A stretch of DNA of 64,000 nucleotides from Neoceratodus forsteri. Taxonomy: Eukaryota; Chordata; Ceratodontiformes; Ceratodontidae. The number at the start of each line of letters is the position of its first letter. Position 1 is the stretch's first letter. The notes under the pieces were generated by a model, which saw nothing but the letters and a program-made list of their open reading frames with translations, searched no databases and was not told where the DNA came from. Positions 1 to 10,126 of the stretch are shown in pieces. The position numbers were made by a program, and so were the translations under genes. The stretch lies in NCBI GenBank assembly GCA_016271365.2, contig CM057458.1:202402501-202466500 (forward strand), given 5' to 3'.

Positions 1-1267
1 TCACAGCAAGTAGGTCATGCCAGAGAAATCTGCCTGAGTTTTTTGACTACACTACCAAAATAGTGGACAATGGTGGGGCAGTAAATGTGGTCTACCTAGA
101 TTTTAGTAAGGCCTTCAACTCGGTTCCACACAGAAGACTGGTAAAGAAGCTTGATCATACAGGGGTTGGTCCAGAAGTAGTCAGATGGGTATAAAACTGG
201 TTACAAGGCAGAACCCAGAAGGTACAGGTTAATGAAATGCAATCAACAGAAGGCAGGGTGACCAGTGGGGTGCCCCAGGGCTCAGTGCTGGGCCTCTGCT
301 CTTCAATGTTTTTATAACAGACATTGCTAATGGACTGGAAGGGAAGGTGTGTCTGTTTGCAGATGATACCAAGATATGTAACATGGTGGACACCTCAGAA
401 GGAGTGAGCAAGATGGAATCTGACTTCAAGAAACTAGAAGAATGGTCTGGATTGTGGCAGCTGAGATTTAAAGCCAAAAGGTGCAAGGTGATACACATAG
501 GAAAGAAAAATCCAAGAAAGGAGTATGACCGAGGAGGCGAAAGACTGGCAGCCTCAAATCAGGAATGAGATCTGGGAATCATAATCTCAGATGACTTGAA
601 GTTTAGTAAGCAGTGCTAGAAAGCAACATTTAAAGCCAACAGAATGCTGGGTTGCATTGGGAGGGGAATCATGAGCAGGAGGATAGAGGTGGTACTACCA
701 CTGTATAGACTGCTGGTCAGGCCTCACCTGGAATATGGAATCCAATTCTGGAGGCCTCACCTCAGGAAGGACATTGACTTAGTGACAACAGTACAGATTT
801 AGGTGATAAAAATGATTCAGGGTATGCAGTACATGTCCTAAGAGGAAAGACTTAGGGAACTGAATATGTATATGTATTCCCTGGAGCAGAGAGAAGAGAG
901 AGAGGGGACATTATTGAAACATTCAAGTACATAAAAGGCACTAACAAGGTACAGGCACAGGAACTTTTTCACTTCAAGAAAGGCTCCAGGACCAAGGGAC
1001 ATGACCTCAGGCTTCAAGGAGGGAGGTTCTCTACCAACACCAGGAAGTTTTTCTTCACAGAAACAGTGGTGGATGCCTGGAACAGCCTGCCCCAAGAGGT
1101 TGTGGGGGTCAACACTGTGGGGTGGATTCATGAATACATGGAAGATACACAAGGAAGCCCTGACTACAAAGGGCAACTAGTGTCAAATAGGTCTAAAACA
1201 AATGGGCAGACTAGATGGACCTAGCGGTCTCCTTCTGCCATCAACTTCTATGTTTCTATGCTTCTAT
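1..1267 (+). mobile_element. CR1-like LINE, 5'-truncated, 3' part of RT to 3' end
   Basis: The window opens inside the reverse transcriptase of a CR1-type non-LTR element. The SNP-like reading 'VYLDFSKAFN' lies near 90-120. The catalytic box reads FADDTKIC near 356, followed by the typical EEWSGLWQLRF stretch up to about 470. Several stops and frameshifts break the frame, for example near 565 and 620, so this is a dead copy. The 3' end has the family signature 'gggcagactagatggac' near 1203 and ends in imperfect octamers of the TTTCTATG type near 1250-1267, as expected for CR1 tails. The same 3' signature recurs in at least five other copies in this window. Confidence 0.85.
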
Positions 1268-1324
1268 CCATTCTGAAGACTTTTTTCATGCAGTTTAATA
1301 AATTAACCCACAGTCTGTATATTT

Positions 1325-1420
1325 ATTCAGCTGTTTTAAGGTGAAATTTCCACGAAAGCTGCAAAAATGATCTCGAACTCGAAAGCGAGATTACACTTTA
1401 TGGAAATTCACCAGCTGAAT
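1325..1420. repeat. 96-bp palindromic MITE-like element
   Basis: Perfect 9-bp terminal inverted repeats, ATTCAGCTG at 1325-1333 and its complement at 1412-1420, enclose further inverted blocks: GTGAAATTTCCA against TGGAAATTCAC, and ATCTCG against CGAGAT around the centre. Both flanks have TTT, but this is too simple to call a target duplication. It could be a very short MITE or a solo hairpin. No coding potential. Confidence 0.55.
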
Positions 1421-1439
1421 TTTTTTTTGCACTTCCCTA

Positions 1440-2308
1440 GTCTCTTGGGATGCCCTTAAGGTAGTGCTTCAAGGAATTATAATAATTGCATACTCCTCAG
1501 AGCAAAAAAGAGAAAAGAGACCAAACAGAGTTTTTCTCTTAGGATTCCAAATTAAGATTATATTAAATGATAAGGTTAAAGAACAAATGGAGGGTGCTAA
1601 ATGAACTCTACTAAGCTCCTTTATGCACAGATGGATGGGATCTATTTCATGATACAACATAAGTGCTATGAAGGAGGAAACAGAGTGACTGATTGTTAGC
1701 CACCACTCTAAGAAAACAAATGAGTAACAGGGCGGTGGTTAAATTACATAATCCACTGTTTGGGGGAGGGGGGTCTGACAGGGAATTCTAGCTCCTAGGG
1801 ACATAGTTTAAATCTTTGCTGATTACTATACCCAGCTCTATGAGCAGGAAGATATACCGGGACTGGGAGAGTAAATAGAGGGATATTTTTTCAAAATTGC
1901 TACCAACCTTGACTGAGCAGGAGCCTGCAACTGTGGATGGTACCATGGGCCAATCATAAATTGCTGCTAAAATTAAAATTTAAAGATGGTAAATCACCAG
2001 GACTGGATGGCCTTCAGGCAGAATTCTATAAGACATTTGGTACATTACTCTATCCCTTTCAAGAGAAGGATTATTCAGAAATATTTTTTTGGGGGGGCAG
2101 ATTCCAATGTCCTGGGGAAAAGCACAGATCTCAATCCTTCCAAAGCCAGATAAAGACGTAACAAAATGTGAATCATATTGGCCAATCTCACTATTGAATG
2201 TAGATGTAAAAATTATGACTGGCATCTTAGCAGAATGGGTACAGTGGATTGTAGGCAAAGTGATCCACCCAAATCAAAGTGGTTTTCTGAATGGCAGATA
2301 TATACAGA
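1440..2308 (+). mobile_element. L1-type LINE ORF2, segment 1 (connector and start of RT)
   Basis: Conceptual translation shows an L1 ORF2 in several broken frames. A 'WDALKVVLQG'-like stretch is at 1451, 'DYYTQLYEQED' near 1830, 'GKSPGLDGLQAEFYK' near 1987-2035, then 'ISILPKPDKD', 'PISLLNVD' and 'HPNQSGFLNGRYI' up to 2305. These are the region upstream of RT and the first RT blocks of L1 ORF2. The reading continues after the Harbinger-like insertion at 10146, so this is the left part of one split copy. It is full of stops and frameshifts and cannot be active. Confidence 0.85.
2306..2308. repeat. Left 3-bp target-site duplication (AGA) of Harbinger-like element
   Basis: AGA at 2306-2308 pairs with TGA at 10143-10145, one mismatch. 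Three-base duplications are the rule for PIF/Harbinger. Removing the element and one copy joins the L1 reading frame across the gap (GRYI... to ...TNIWTML), which supports these boundaries. Confidence 0.65.
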
Positions 2309-2324
2309 GGGTGGGATGTTCAGA
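2309..2324 (+). repeat. Left terminal inverted repeat of Harbinger-like element
   Basis: GGGTGGGATGTTCAGA matches the complement of the right end at 15 of 16 positions. A further block, GCGCAAGAGT, lies subterminally in both ends (near 2358 on the left, and complementary near 10087 on the right). Confidence 0.8.
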
Positions 2325-3920
2325 CTGCGCCAAAAAGATGTGCAATGGGGGGACCAGGCGCAAGAGTAGTGCACCAATGCACAACGTGCATGATATTCAA
2401 ACCAAGCACAGGCCAACACAGCTGAATATCATGCCCGATGCACCATGGTGCAACCAGGGATGCGTAGTGGAGCAGGGCCGATGCACAGCAGCACATCCAG
2501 GGATGCGCAGGGACAAGGACAGGAAGCAGAGGTGCACTAGCCATGGATGCACCATAAGTGAAGGAGCATGCAGCAGGCCAGACAGACCAACCCCCCCCAA
2601 GGCCCCTCATGAGCTGCATATCCAGAGGTGAGCTGAACAGACCACCAGCCCATGAGCCCCAGCACCGATCCCACAGCAGATGTGGGCCAGCCATCTACAC
2701 CTGCAGGGCAAGGTGCCCAAGCACACTCCCCCAGCAAACAGTGACAACACAAGGAGGGCCAGGACCCTCCCATGCCACAGCACCACACCAATGCTGACCA
2801 CCCCTGTACAGCGATCCCAAGATACCCGGTCCTGAAGCATTACCAAACAGTGCATGGCACCAAAGGCATGCCACCACCACCACCGTGACAATGCAACCCT
2901 GTGCCCCATGGCGCCATGCAGAACAGCCCCACCATGATCCCCCACAGCAGCGACACCAGCCAGTAACGCCACTGCAGCATACACAATGCCTCCCCGCATG
3001 GCCCCCACAGTGGCACAGCAAAGAGGTTGACCATGCATCAGTATTTGAGGGACCCAGCATGTGACAAGGCCTGCCCTGGATGCCACCACCAGCAGGACGG
3101 CACCGCGCACACCCACCCATGCACACAGCCTGTCCCAGCTCTGGCCCTACCAGACAGCACAGCAGCCCACTGTGGTGCATGGAGGCATGCGCCACACAGG
3201 ATGCAACACAGGGCATGGACAAATCCCCCACCTGGTCCCTAGGGTAACCCATCACAGAGCCACCCATAGCAGGGCAACAGATGCCGCTGTCATGAGTCCA
3301 GTGGTGCCAAGTACCCATGGCCTGCACACCACCATGGCGCTGGTGAGCTAGCCATGTGGTGCATGCATCACGAACCTGTCTGCCGCCAGCATGCAGCTGG
3401 AGCACATGTGACAGACAGAAGACAACAGGCACCGCCCCAGACACCATCAACAGCATGGAGGGGGACAACAACAGCACCGCCCACAGTGTCACCAGAGGCA
3501 GACGTGCAATAGTCCTGGAGTCAGGATGCCAGCTGCAAGGGCACCATGACCAGAGGGTGGCTGGCATGGACTGCCATCAATGTCATGCCAGCAGACATAC
3601 ATGCGGTGGAGGGATCGGCATGATCGTGCATAGCACAGACACGCAAGGGGCACAGCTGAATGTGCCAGGCACACACTGCCAGGGGCAACAGGGACACAGT
3701 GCATACACCAGAGACTGCTGCACACAGGCATACAGTGCACAGGGCACAAAATACATGCCACAGACATGGACCATGGCCCCCAACCACACCAGTGGAGGGG
3801 CCCTGGCAGACACACCCATGACCAGGCTGGCACTACCCTCAGATGCCATTCGCACCACGGCAGCAAGGCACCAGATACCCACTGCAAATCAGAGACCACC
3901 ACTGTTGTAGTATGAAACAT
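2325..3920. other. Long non-coding left region of the Harbinger-like element
   Basis: About 1.6 kb between the left end and the 3' end of the first Myb-like gene. It is rich in CA, TG and short cac/ccag runs and poor in CpG. Long open frames exist on both strands (for example a 290-codon frame on the minus strand at 2695-3567), but they are rich in Cys, Trp and His in no recognisable pattern and overlap one another. I read them as composition artefacts. TGAATATC-type motifs occur near 2392 and 2422. I see no recognisable gene here. Confidence 0.6.
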
Positions 3921-4157
3921 ATCTATAATTCAAAAGGTAACATATTCAACAAGAACTATATACAGTACTATATACAGAGTGGGGTGGGAGAGGGGATGTA
4001 CAAGGCTACAACTGGGGGACAGGCAGGGGGAAAGGGGAATAGTAAGGAGGGGACAAGAGTGTGAGGGACAGTCAGGAGGAAGGAATAGCATGGCGCCAGA
4101 GGGCCCTGTCACTGGCAGCCCCTCTGCCCTGCTTTTCCTGTGGCGCCTTCTGTACCA

Positions 4158-5467
4158 CTACTGGTCACTCCACTCCATGCCTTGCAGCAGCTCCAGTGTG
4201 GCCCAGGTAACATGCAGTATCTCCTGAATGTGACACTCCTGGGTCGTCCAGCGTTGTCCACCTAGGACAAGGGAGCAGAGTCAGTACGTGCCACTGGCCA
4301 GACCCCTGCAGCCCACCAAATGTGCATGGCATATAGCTGTGGTCTGCGCCCCTGTGATGGCATGTGACCACCCACAGTGGGTGTGCCTACATGACCCACC
4401 TACCCAGGCACCCATAGCCATTCATACCGCTGCACATCCCCACCACCCATGAACTGCACGGTACCAACATGGCTGTACAGTGTCATGGTTATGCAGTGTG
4501 ATGGCAGTGGCACAGCCAGGTGCCCAGTTCATGCACAGCCCACCTGCAACACCCACCCACACGTGCAGTTCCACAGGATGGTGTGGAGTGCACCGTGGGG
4601 CATGCACGGCAGTGGGGCCATGTGCAGGGGGCCATGCGCCACCACCACCCCTGCAACCCACCACACACAGATGTAAGGGGAAACATGGCACTCACCTGTG
4701 TCCTGGTCAGCAGGGCACTGCTGACCCCGGGCACCACCACTGTACCCTGGCTGTAAGGCCGCCCCTCTGGTTCCAGCCTGCCATCCCTGCTCACGGGCCA
4801 ACCGGGCCCTGTGGCAATCCTTCTGGCCTAGAGTGAAAACATGGAGAGGGTAACATCAGTTCAGGCCAGTAACATAGCCCCCCGCTTGCTGTGTGCGTGC
4901 CCACATAGCCCAGCTGTGATGCAGTGGAGCAGGGCATACATGAGGCACCCCCAACACCAGCAACACAGGTACGGTCCCCCCATGGCATGGCCTGATGGCC
5001 ATCGCGATACAGGGACAGACAGATGCTACCAGTGTTGGGAAGGAGCACCTACCTGGCCGTGGCACGGTGCCCCACCGGGCAAGTTCCTGCAGTTGCCCTA
5101 GGCAGTTGGGGTCCTGCCGCTGGAGGTCCCCATAGCAGTGGCAACACTGCTCAGCTGTCCTGCTGCACCCTGTGGCCTCCTCCAGGCCCTCTACCACCTC
5201 CTGCCACACTGCTGTCCCTGGCCTCAGGAGGGGTACTTGGCCAAAGAGGGCTCCTGCATGGGGCTCCACTAACGTCACCAGGCTGGCAAGCTCAATCACC
5301 ATCCACATGGGTGCTCTGGTGCATGGCATAGTGCTGTAGCTAGCAGCCACAAAATGGTGCCCTGTAGCACATGTGCCCCACGTGTAAAGGCAGCGTGGTA
5401 CTGGGCTGCCAGTCGCTATTGCACTGGCACCGGACTGCACAATAGGGGTGCAGCCATGAATACACAT
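4158..5467 (-). CDS. Myb/SANT-like DNA-binding protein of Harbinger-like element, three exons
   Basis: Predicted exons on the minus strand are 5467-5053, 4827-4696 and 4261-4158, giving 216 residues. Junctions have good consensus: CAG|GTAGGT donor, TTTTCACTCTAG acceptor, ACAG|GTGAGT donor and TTGTCCTAG acceptor. Both introns are phase 1 and the frame stays open across all three exons. Residues about 54-118 resemble the Myb_DNA-bind_5 type: 'ELASLVTLVEPHAGALFG', a central Trp (VWQEVVEGL), then 'GCSRTAEQC' and 'YGDLQRQ'. Exon 3 encodes an amphipathic 'IQEILHVTWATLELLQ' tail. A possible upstream acceptor (CCCTCCAG) ends at 5473, just before the start ATG at 5465-5467. The expected role is a transposon-encoded DNA-binding partner helping transposase recognition or nuclear import. 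The final TAG could be a mutated CAG. The start and function are inferred. Confidence 0.6.
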
Positions 5468-5842
5468 GGCACCTGGAGGGTAAAGGTCAGTCACAGGGTC
5501 AAGGGTCTGTCCGCACATGGAGCACCACAGTGCTATTGGGAAGCCTTGCATGTAGCACGGTAGGGTGCATGTGTGTGACGCCATGCAGTGGCCTACCATG
5601 CTGTGGCTCCATGGCACCCACAGTACACCATGGCATGAGCACCTCCTGAGCATATAGCGCACTTGTGCCACTGGCACAGTGATGGCAGTGCCCTGTACTG
5701 CTTCCCACACACAGCACGTCAGCAGCACCACTAGTGTCGGTGTCAGCACCACTGGCATGCATGGTGTGGTGCCAATTGTGCATGTCACAGTGGTGTTCCA
5801 TAGGCTGAGCACACTCAACACCATTGTGAAAGACACAACAGT

Positions 5843-5960
5843 GCGATATTCAGCCAGGATATGCAAATCAGCTCATAAGCCATTCCAAGGCACATCCACT
5901 GCATTAGCATCCCATTACAGTTGCACCTGCCTTCATTTGCATGCGTTGCACTATAAATAT
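5843..5960 (+). promoter_or_regulatory. Putative central (divergent) promoter with octamers and TATA box
   Basis: This lies between the two divergent Myb-like genes. It holds a GCGATATTCA motif near 5843, an ATGCAAAT octamer at 5861-5868, the inverted octamer ATTTGCAT at 5935-5942, and TATAAATA at 5952-5959. The TATA box is about 145 bp upstream of the plus-strand start codon. The block 'CAGTTGCACCTGC' near 5919 also resembles sequence at about 9992 near the right end. Octamers bind POU factors in animals; use here is inferred. Confidence 0.5.
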
Positions 5961-6101
5961 GTGACCTGAGGCTGCATAGGCCATGGATTGGTATTGCAGT
6001 CCTTTGAGGTAGGTTGCATGCTGTAGGGAAGTGGGGACAGTGGTCTGAGAGAGCTGTATGGGACTGCACAGTCCAAGGTAACACCTGTCCATCTCCCAGG
6101 C

Positions 6102-6991
6102 ATGAGCATGACTGAGCAAGAGGATGAAGAGGAGCAAGGAAGGGTGTGAAGGAAGAGGCCCAACTTTACCATGGCAGAATCCGATGCCTTGTTTGAGGCA
6201 TACCTCGACAGGGAGCTGCTGCTTAGCAGACAGCGGGGAACACCACAGGCCCATGCTGCAGCGTGGGATGAGGTGGCACGTGATGTCAATCAGCAGGGCA
6301 GCCACCAGCATTCCATGCAAGAGTGCAAGAAGAAGGTTGGCATGGACAGGAGGTGGATTAAAGATAAGGTGGCTGCCATCAGGGCAGCACATGCCGCCAT
6401 CGGTGGGGGCCAGCAGGACATACCCCTCCTGATTCCACGGGAGGAGCAGGTGGCCAGCAGCATGTGGCATAGTGCCGTTGAGGGTGTTCCTGGTGGTGAC
6501 TTCCAGACAGGCGGCAGCCCATCACTACATGGTAGGTCCAACGCTGGCAGTGTATGGGTGGTTTGGGGGGCAGGCCCCAGGGCCAGGCAGAGCCACTAAC
6601 GGTACTGTGTTCCATTACAGCTCCTGAGCATCTGTGTAGGGCAGTGGTAGTGGGTGTGTCCACTGAGGGGGAGGCCCAGGACATGGTGGAGTGTCCATCT
6701 ACCTCCACAGGTGTCCGAGGGACCGACTGTCTGTGGCCCTGCATGTCTGTCTGGACTGATACCGCTGGTGCAGGTGTGGACATGGCCCTGCCTGTGTCCC
6801 AGCATGACACCACCCTCAGTGTCCAGTATGCTGGGATAAGTATCAGGGCCGGCTCCAGCACTGATGATGATGTGACACATGACCCGGACAGTGATGTATG
6901 TGGGACACAGAAAGGTCCGACGGATGGCATCCGCCCAGGCGGTTCCGTGGGTAGTGCTTGCGTGGCTGCCTGCACAACAGCCCATTCCTAG
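6102..6991 (+). pseudogene. Second Myb/SANT-like gene of Harbinger-like element
   Basis: Two exons fit: 6102-6531 and 6621-6991, with CATG|GTAGGT donor and TTCCATTACAG acceptor, phase 1, 266 codons. The N terminus is acidic (EQEDEEEQ). An in-frame TGA at 6147-6149 sits exactly where RV-R-RKRPNFT would be expected, consistent with CGA to TGA decay. The Myb/SANT-like domain covers roughly residues 19-85 (RKRPNFTMAESDALFEAYL, AAWDEVARDVN, MQECKKKV, WIKDKVAAI). A Met at 6171 could restart translation after the stop. Beyond the stop at 6989-6991, coding-like remains persist in other frames, including 'AAIDRQTTAMVTVVATLAN' at about 7436-7500, typical of the C-terminal end of such proteins. The original product was therefore probably longer. 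It is divergent from the minus-strand Myb-like gene and convergent with the transposase. Confidence 0.7.
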
Positions 6992-7661
6992 GCTGCATCT
7001 GCATACTGCAGTGGAGCAGCACTGGCGTGTGGCCAGGGTGGTGGGGCTGTTGCTACTACTGCTGCAGTTGCCGTTGCCTGGCAATCGGCAGGCGGAGGGG
7101 CAGAAGCAGCAGATGGCCAATGTCAATGTGGGGATGGGGTGGGGGGAGGTGGCAGTGCACTGCGTGTGGACGTATCCCAGACTGGCAGCACTGTGCAGCA
7201 CCCACCAATGAGGGGTGCTGGGTGGCAGGGCCAGGATCACCACGGGGGACAGCATACTGGACATGCAGATGACCCCTTGGATGACCACAGCCATCTTCTC
7301 CAGGCCTCAGTAGATCAACAGATGCAGTTTTGGCTGCAGTGTGCATGCGCCAGTGCGGGTTCCCAGGCTAAGTAGAGGTGAGCAGCAGGGACCACGCCTT
7401 GATCCTGGCAGAGTTGAACCAGCAGCGGCAGATGTGACCGCTGCCATTGACAGGCAGACCACAGCAATGGTGACTGTCGTGGCTACACTGGCCAACTGGT
7501 TGGGTGCCCAGCCGGCGCACACCCCACAGAGTGATATGTCCACCCCCCGTTCCCGGCGTCATGCAACCCCTGCTATGCTGACAACAGGTTTGGCTGTGGG
7601 CATACCTCACATGCCTGGTGCGGGCATGTTTGGTGGCCTGCAGACCCCTGTGTTGACGTAG
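6992..7661 (+). pseudogene. Decayed 3' part of the plus-strand Myb-like gene
   Basis: Coding-like pieces in shifting frames follow the stop at 6991. A 'NRQAEGQKQQMAN' piece is near 7084, 'ILAELNQQRQM' near 7400 and 'DRQTTAMVTVVATLANW' near 7450. Together they resemble the C-terminal helical region of Myb/SANT transposon proteins, which often contain Gln/Ala-rich and 'DRQT' helices. A missed intron or frameshifts could explain the breaks. Confidence 0.4.
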
Positions 7662-8094
7662 TCGTGTTCACGCATCACCCTTGGGGGCCCATTGGTGCCA
7701 CCCCATGAGGCCACTGGTCAGCCTGGCATGGCTGGCAGGTCTCGGCAGGGCCACCCACGCATCCATGGTGGCCGTGGTACTGTGCTGCATGACTGACCAG
7801 TCTCCCTCCATGGCCACTGTCTCAAGCCACTGCCCCGCGTGTGGTACCTTTGTGCACCATAGGTGAGGGGTGCCCAGCCCCAACACACATGGTCCCTGTG
7901 CACACCCCTCACGGGCTGCTGGCCACTGTATGCATGATGATGCTCTGGGTGTAGTGCTGTCCGCCACTGTGCAATGGTGCTCAGCTGCCGAGGCACACAC
8001 AGTGCCAGCCACTGGGCATGGTTGTGTGTGGTCCTGTGTGTGTGTGGGGGTGCCTGTTGGGGTAGGCATGTCTGTTGCCCTTTGGGCACGTGTT

Positions 8095-8133
8095 GTCGTG
8101 TGTGTGTGTGTATGTGTGTGTGTGTGTGTGTCA
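8095..8133. repeat. (GT)n microsatellite
   Basis: Nearly pure GT dinucleotides with one 'ta' interruption, in the gap between the convergent Myb-like and transposase pseudogenes. Confidence 0.9.
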
Positions 8134-8275
8134 TGTGCAGCCCTGCCTATCCCTGCCTTTGTGTGCGGTCCACCCACCCATTCCCATGCCCCTGACGCTG
8201 TCCGCCCCTGGTGTCCACCCCTGCCTGTCTGTGGGCTGTACCCTTGCCCTTGGTGCTTGCATGTGGCCCCATTGT

Positions 8276-9553
8276 CTACTTGTGTTGTCCAAAGTGCTCC
8301 TTTGCGATGGTGTCCCAGTGCTGCTGTGCCATCTGGGCCAGCCGGGGGTCCCTTCGCCCAGTGGGTGGCTGCCCTACACCAGGTGGTCCGGCATCCTCTT
8401 CATCCCCACCGCTGTCCCCTTCCTCGACCTCAACTGCTATCCCACAGTCAGTGGCCATGTTGTGCAGGATACAGCAGGCCAGGAATAGCCCACAGCCTTA
8501 GAGGGGCTGTACTATAGGGCACCGCCTGACATGTGCAGACAATGGAACCATGCCTTCATCAGCCCGAACACCTGCTCAATGACATTCCATGTTGTGGTGT
8601 GTGCCTCATTGTACTGTTGCTGCGCTGGGGTCAAGGGGCACCAGTATGGTATGAGCAGCCAGGGCCGCAACGGGTAACCACTGTCACATGTGTGTAGAGG
8701 GGAGTCATTAGCATGGTGGTCTGCATCACTGTGCCATGGGCCATCATAGCCATTTCCCACATTGCCCATGCCAAAGCCCCACACCCCTCCACGTCTTCAC
8801 CCATCCTCCAGCATGCTATGTGTACTCACCTGCCAGATGGCCAGTGGGGATGTCCCCACTCTTGAACCTATGGCACAGTACAGACTGGTGCCAGATGAAG
8901 GCATCGAGTGCTTCTCCAGGGTGTGAGGCACAGACATTGATTATGCACCCCCTGGCATCGCACACCACCTGGCAGTTGACACTCAGGTAGCCCTTGTGGT
9001 TGATATACACCGCTCTCTCTGGGCCAGGTGGCATGTGGATGCCTACATGGGTGCAGTCTATGGCCCCGAGCACGCCAGGCAACCGTGATACCTTGTGGAA
9101 CTCCTGTATATGTGCTGTGTGCTCCGCCTGTGTGCTGGGGAAATAGATGTACTCTACAGCATGTGGCAGCAGTGTGCTAAGGAATTGTGTGAGTAGGCAT
9201 GACGTGGCTGACTGGGTTATGCCTGTCATGTCCCCTGTTGGTCTCTGGAAGGTGCCCGTGGCAAGTAGGCACATGACGGCTGTGACTTTTGTCTCCACAG
9301 ACAGCGCATGGCTCTGTCATGTGGGTGCCTGCATCTCATCACTACACAGCTCACAGAGTTGCCTCAGAATCACCCAGTTCAGGCAGTACCAGCCCATGAT
9401 CCCGGTGTCACTGTACTGTTGGAAGGTGGTGTGGGCTTGGTACAGCCTGTTCTGGGCATACCACTGATAGGCCCTTCCACGGCCACGCCTCCCTGCTGCC
9501 TGCTTTCTCACACCCCTCATTACCACCTCCATCTGGAAGGTGGCACTGGCCAT
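8276..9553 (-). pseudogene. Harbinger (DDE_Tnp_4 / HARBI1-like) transposase
   Basis: Exon 1 starts at the ATG at 9551-9553. The N-terminal part includes 'QWYAQNRLYQAHTTFQQYSD' and 'RQLCELC'. An in-frame TGA at 9317-9319 replaces an expected Arg in PT-R-QSHAL. The frame then continues with 'LLATGTFQ' and the first catalytic Asp in GAIDCTHVGI (9056-9058), followed by 'NCQVVCDARG'. A strong donor GGCAG|GTGAGT ends exon 1 at 8830. Joining to GTGACAGTGG at 8687 gives the expected GDSGYP (Asp near 8683-8685), but the acceptor there reads AT instead of AG. The third catalytic residue is Glu in VIEQVFG (8575-8577), after 'QYNEAH'. A frameshift near 8500 leads to 'CCILHNMATD' and a C terminus ending in 'LAQMAQ...KEHFGQHK'. 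All three DDE residues are still visible, but the gene is broken by one stop, a lost acceptor and a frameshift. Confidence 0.88.
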
Positions 9554-9899
9554 GTCCCTGGCTGGTATTCCCCCCCGGGTTGCTGTCTACCTGGTTCCCC
9601 CTGCCATGTGTTGCTGGTGCCGCTCCTGCACCAGGATCACCTCTGGCTGTTCACCTCTGAGAGCTCTGCCTCTTGCCACTGCCCTCCGTCCACTGTGGCA
9701 CTCTCAGGACCTCTCACACATACACACACTCCTTCTCTCACTCAGGCATACCTCCGGTGGGACCTGTGCACCTCCTGGCCACGCATGTCCCCTGCTTCCT
9801 GTCTTGCCTCCCTGCCACTCTGTCTCCCCACTCCCACCTATGGCTCCTCTGTGATGCATTCATCCTCCCCTCTCTTGCTCCCTTTATTTTGCTCATTTC

Positions 9900-10126
9900 G
9901 CTGTCACAACTTCCACTTGCTCGCTTACCGCGCACGCCACCTACTGATGAATATCGCACTGCGCACATTATTCCTGGTTCCGCCCCCTGCAGTTGCACAT
10001 GCATTCATTTCAGTTGCACTGTGGCGCATTGCATGTTGTGCTGTGCTACTGCTCCCACTGAATATCGCTCCATGGCACATTTCCACTCTTGCGCGGGTGC
10101 ATCCCTATTGCGCATGGTGCATCTGA
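9900..10126. promoter_or_regulatory. Right subterminal region, likely transposase promoter and binding motifs
   Basis: This lies upstream of the minus-strand transposase. TGAATATCGC-type motifs occur near 9952 and 10058, with the terminal copy at 10130. A block beginning CAGTTGCACATGC near 9992 resembles the central promoter block near 5919. These could be transposase or Myb-protein binding sites; that is inference. Confidence 0.4.

Noticed and set aside
2695..5866. Long open frames on the minus strand in the left part of the Harbinger-like element (290 and 336 codons) as full genes
   Set aside because: The 290-codon frame shows no domain pattern and overlaps several others of similar length, as expected in stop-poor GC-rich sequence. 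Of the 336-codon frame only the part after 5467 shows Myb-like features, and splice signals give a better model.
7666..8275. Further gene between the Myb-like and transposase pseudogenes
   Set aside because: Frames there are composition-driven and include the (GT)n run. No homology seen.
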